From contig NZ_NFHT01000010.1 in NCBI RefSeq assembly GCF_002161445.1, positions 1 through 64,000 on the forward strand: DNA of 64,000 bases, given 5' to 3'. Positions 61,546 to 64,000 of this stretch are shown here, piece by piece. Position numbers and translations under genes: made by a program. The DNA is from Alistipes sp. An66. Lineage in GTDB: Bacteria > Bacteroidota > Bacteroidia > Bacteroidales > Rikenellaceae. The notes beneath the pieces were generated by a model. It was not told the origin of the DNA. It did not search any database and worked only from the letters and a program-made list of their open reading frames with translations. Positions within the stretch are counted from its first letter, which is position 1. Each line of letters starts with the position of its first letter.

Positions 61546-62883
61546 ATGAACGTCAACAAAATCATGACGGACCTCGAACGCAAGCACCCCGGCGAAAGCG
61601 AATACCTGCAAGCCGTACGCGAGGTTCTGATGACCGTGGAGGGCGCCTACAACCAGCATCCGGAATTCGAAGCCAACCGCATCGCGGAACGCATCGTCGA
61701 GCCCGACCGGATCTTTACGTTCAAAGTCGTATGGGTCGACGACAAAGGCGAAGTACAAACCAATATCGGATACCGCGTACAGTTCAACAACGCCATCGGC
61801 CCCTACAAGGGCGGTCTGCGTTTCCACCCCTCGGTCAACCTCTCGATCCTCAAATTCCTCGGATTCGAGCAGATCTTCAAGAACGCCCTCACCACGCTCC
61901 CCATGGGCGGCGCAAAGGGCGGTTCGGACTTCAATCCCAAAGGCAAGTCGGACCGTGAGGTCATGCGCTTCTGCCAGGCCTTCATGACCGAACTCTGGCG
62001 CCACATCGGCCCCGAAACCGACGTCCCCGCCGGCGACATCGGCGTCGGAGGCCGCGAAATCGGATACCTCTACGGCATGTACCGCAAACTCGCACAGGAG
62101 AATACCGGCGTGCTGACCGGAAAGGGCATGACCTACGGCGGTTCGCTGATCCGCCCCGAAGCCACCGGTTTCGGCGCCGTCTATTTCCTGCGCCAGATGC
62201 TCGAAAAGGCCGGCATGGACATCAAGGGTCAGACGATCGCCATTTCGGGCTTCGGAAACGTCGCCTGGGGCGCCGCTACCAAAGCCACGGAACTCGGAGC
62301 CAAAGTCGTAACGATCTCGGGACCCGACGGATACGTCTATGACGAGGAGGGTCTCAACGCCGAAAAGATCGCCTACATGCTCGAACTGCGCGCGTCGAAC
62401 AACGACGTCGTGGAACCCTACGTGGAGAAGTTCCCCAACGCGAAGTTCTTTGCGGGCCGCAAGCCGTGGGAGGTCAAGGTCGACATCGCCATGCCGTGCG
62501 CCACGCAGAACGAGCTGGACGGCGAGGATGCCAAGAAGCTGCTGGCCAACGGCGTGAAGGTCGTGGCCGAGGTTTCGAACATGGGCTGCCGCCCGGAGGC
62601 CATCGACGCCTTCATCGCCGCGAAGATCCCCTACGGACCGGGCAAGGCCGTGAACGCCGGCGGCGTGGCCACCTCGGGACTGGAAATGACCCAGAACGCA
62701 CAGAAACTCAACTGGACGGCCGAAGAGGTCGATGCCAAACTGCATCAGATCATGTCGTCGATCCACCACGCCTGCCTGGAATACGGCACCGAGAACGACG
62801 GATACATCAACTACATGAAGGGCGCCAACATCGCCGGCTTCATGAAGGTCGCCAAGTCGATGGTCGAGCAGGGCATCCTGTAA
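61546..62883 (+). CDS. gdhA: NADP-type glutamate dehydrogenase
   Basis: This 445-residue enzyme makes glutamate from 2-oxoglutarate and ammonia. The substrate pocket PYKGGLRFHPSVNLSILKFLGFEQIFKNALT and the catalytic-Lys segment LPMGGAKGGSDFNPKGKS are intact. PAGDIGVGGREIGYLYGMYRKL and the nucleotide-binding ISGFGNVAWGAATKATELG complete it. The length and motifs indicate the hexameric form. It is followed by a strong terminator. Confidence 0.96.
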   Translation: MNVNKIMTDLERKHPGESEYLQAVREVLMTVEGAYNQHPEFEANRIAERIVEPDRIFTFKVVWVDDKGEVQTNIGYRVQFNNAIGPYKGGLRFHPSVNLSILKFLGFEQIFKNALTTLPMGGAKGGSDFNPKGKSDREVMRFCQAFMTELWRHIGPETDVPAGDIGVGGREIGYLYGMYRKLAQENTGVLTGKGMTYGGSLIRPEATGFGAVYFLRQMLEKAGMDIKGQTIAISGFGNVAWGAATKATELGAKVVTISGPDGYVYDEEGLNAEKIAYMLELRASNNDVVEPYVEKFPNAKFFAGRKPWEVKVDIAMPCATQNELDGEDAKKLLANGVKVVAEVSNMGCRPEAIDAFIAAKIPYGPGKAVNAGGVATSGLEMTQNAQKLNWTAEEVDAKLHQIMSSIHHACLEYGTENDGYINYMKGANIAGFMKVAKSMVEQGIL

Positions 62884-62907
62884 ACCGGCTGCCGACCGAC
62901 ACATACG

Positions 62908-62940
62908 AAGAGGGCCGCCCCAATGGGGCGGCCCTCTTTA
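62908..62940 (+). terminator. Terminator of gdhA
   Basis: AAGAGGGCCGCCCC (62908-62921) pairs with GGGGCGGCCCTCTT (62925-62938), 14 bp with a 3-base loop, followed by a few T. Confidence 0.85.
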
Positions 62941-62973
62941 TATTTGCAAACTTGTTTCAAGAAAACATCTACA

Positions 62974-63405
62974 TTATTTAAGAGTAAAAGTTCCTTTGGT
63001 GGTATAAGACACCCCAGAAGCTGTGGCTATATCTTTGAGTTGATAACTGCCGGAATTAGGTGTATCAAAAGTTAAATCCAACATGATAATCCAGCTACGG
63101 CCAGTAAGAGATTGTCTATCATTACTGCTCAATCGCGCCGTATTATCTCCAGTTAACTGATAAGTATAAGTTGCCGAAGAATAAGACGGTGAGATGGTCG
63201 GCTGACTTGTCTGGGCCCATTGTCCAGTCGAAGAACTCAATGCCCGAAAAAAGCCATGTCCAAGTGGAGACATTGAGCTCAATATAATTTCATCTCCTGC
63301 AGCCAGAGATGTAGGAATGCCCGAAGCTTTATCATTCTTCGAACAAGAAATGAACACAAAGCCTGCTAACAGACTTACAACCAGAATGCAAAGATTTTTT
63401 TTCAT
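62974..63405 (-). CDS. Lipoprotein of unknown function
   Basis: This 143-residue precursor has a lipoprotein signal (LLAGFVFISCSKND, Cys near residue 21). The mature part is Ser/Thr-rich (ALSSSTGQWAQTSQPTISPSYSSATYTYQLTGD) and likely beta-rich. I recognise no motif. Composition is AT-richer than the neighbouring gdhA, suggesting an accessory or transferred gene. It lies 26 bases downstream of the next lipoprotein gene and is probably in its operon. Confidence 0.75.
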   Translation of the reverse strand: MKKNLCILVVSLLAGFVFISCSKNDKASGIPTSLAAGDEIILSSMSPLGHGFFRALSSSTGQWAQTSQPTISPSYSSATYTYQLTGDNTARLSSNDRQSLTGRSWIIMLDLTFDTPNSGSYQLKDIATASGVSYTTKGTFTLK

Positions 63406-63431
63406 ACGAATATTACAATTAATTGTTGCTA

Positions 63432-63998
63432 TTACAAAATCTCCTCAATAGCACTACCCTGCCATGCGATTTTCGAAGATTGACCATCCGAAAGCATGAG
63501 CGAAAATTCAACGACAAATTTATTCTCTTCCAATCTTGATACATAGAGTTGACCTTTTGAAATCGTTACGTTTTCAGGACTGTCACCACTTAAATACAGA
63601 TCAACAGAATCAGGAAAATAGTAAATAGAGATCTTCTGCCCACGTTTCGACGAGATCAATAAAGATAACGTAGGCACCAACTCATCATAGTCACCAAGAG
63701 ATCTTGCGAGATCGATATTTTTTCCAATCAAAGATTCCGATATATCAATCATTACATAAACATTTGGATCGAATTCCTCGCTCGAGTTCTCAGATTCTTT
63801 ATACAATATCAGAGAAAAATGCGGCTCATAAATAGTATTTCTTGGATAATCATAATACATAGCCATCGCAACCGAGCCACTTTGCCCATTGACTTCCATT
63901 TCATTTCTGGAATGTTCTTCCACATGATCATTTTTGGAACAAGCGGCAATGATAAATACTACAGAAGGGAAAAACAATAAATAAAAGAATTGCCTCAT
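63432..63998 (-). CDS. Lipoprotein of unknown function
   Basis: This 188-residue precursor has a lipoprotein signal (VVFIIAACSKNDH, Cys near residue 20). The mature part has alternating beta-prone stretches (VAMAMYYDYPRN, PNVYVMIDISES, VTISKGQLYVSRLEENKFVVEFSLML) and no recognised motif. It is AT-rich like the gene after it. Both share the AxCSKND start, so they may be related products of one operon whose promoter lies beyond the window. Confidence 0.75.
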   Translation of the reverse strand: MRQFFYLLFFPSVVFIIAACSKNDHVEEHSRNEMEVNGQSGSVAMAMYYDYPRNTIYEPHFSLILYKESENSSEEFDPNVYVMIDISESLIGKNIDLARSLGDYDELVPTLSLLISSKRGQKISIYYFPDSVDLYLSGDSPENVTISKGQLYVSRLEENKFVVEFSLMLSDGQSSKIAWQGSAIEEIL

Positions 63999-64000
63999 AA

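Overview
The window looks like a GC-rich chromosome segment of a Bacteroidota member, most likely Alistipes or a close relative in the Rikenellaceae. The phylum call rests on three observations. First, the start sites of many genes are preceded by the Bacteroidota sigma factor motif TTTG-N19/20-TAnnTTTG. Second, the gene set includes type B L31, the rpmB-rpmG-DUF4295 cluster, DUF3127, RNase Y, FKBP lipoproteins and OmpP1. Third, most genes have A-rich rather than Shine-Dalgarno leaders. The genus is an inference from gene content and composition.

Layout. 1-500: tRNA-Ser with a 21-bp duplicate of its 3' end (att-like). 0.5-5.7 kb: HU, an aminotransferase, an OmpP1/FadL porin, tRNA-Arg, serine ammonia-lyase and a small membrane protein. 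5.9-19.1 kb, all on the minus strand: the transcription/translation block tRNA-Thr, tRNA-Tyr, tRNA-Gly, tuf, tRNA-Trp, secE, nusG, rplK, rplA, rplJ, rplL, rpoB, rpoC. 19.5-25.4 kb: an AraC regulator, a coiled-coil lipoprotein, L31, tRNA-Met/Ile(CAT), a small secreted protein behind a long structured leader, and an acyl-CoA ligase with a cupin regulator.

25.7-33.3 kb: a complete histidine operon, hisG-D-C-B-H-A-F-IE. It is preceded by a 17-codon leader peptide containing six His codons and by a strong terminator, which is a textbook-style attenuator. 33.5-43.4 kb: tatA-tatC, DUF3127, two FKBP isomerases, nhaA, an arginase-family enzyme, pdxB, pyrD and cinA. 43.5-44.1 kb: rpmB, rpmG and a 52-residue DUF4295 protein.

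44.2-48.2 kb is a recombined glycosyltransferase locus. An AT-rich pair of glycosyltransferase genes sits upstream of a GC-rich remnant of the first gene and an intact GC-rich copy of the second. 48.3-55 kb: a secreted protein, ftsY-rimO, a coiled-coil protein, zapA, a roughly 200-nt RNA gene that fits 6S RNA, RNase Y and an HD hydrolase. 55-63 kb: a dihydroorotate dehydrogenase-like protein, gcvT, a GNAT-like protein, a 993-residue protein joining two receiver-like domains to a PEP-synthase-type ATP-binding domain, and gdhA. The last kilobase holds two AT-richer lipoproteins.

The items most worth a second look are the his attenuator, the glycosyltransferase exchange scar, the receiver/PEP-synthase fusion, the structured leader at 22.4-22.6 kb and the 6S-like RNA after zapA. 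Promoters, hairpins and RNA pairings were read by eye, not computed.
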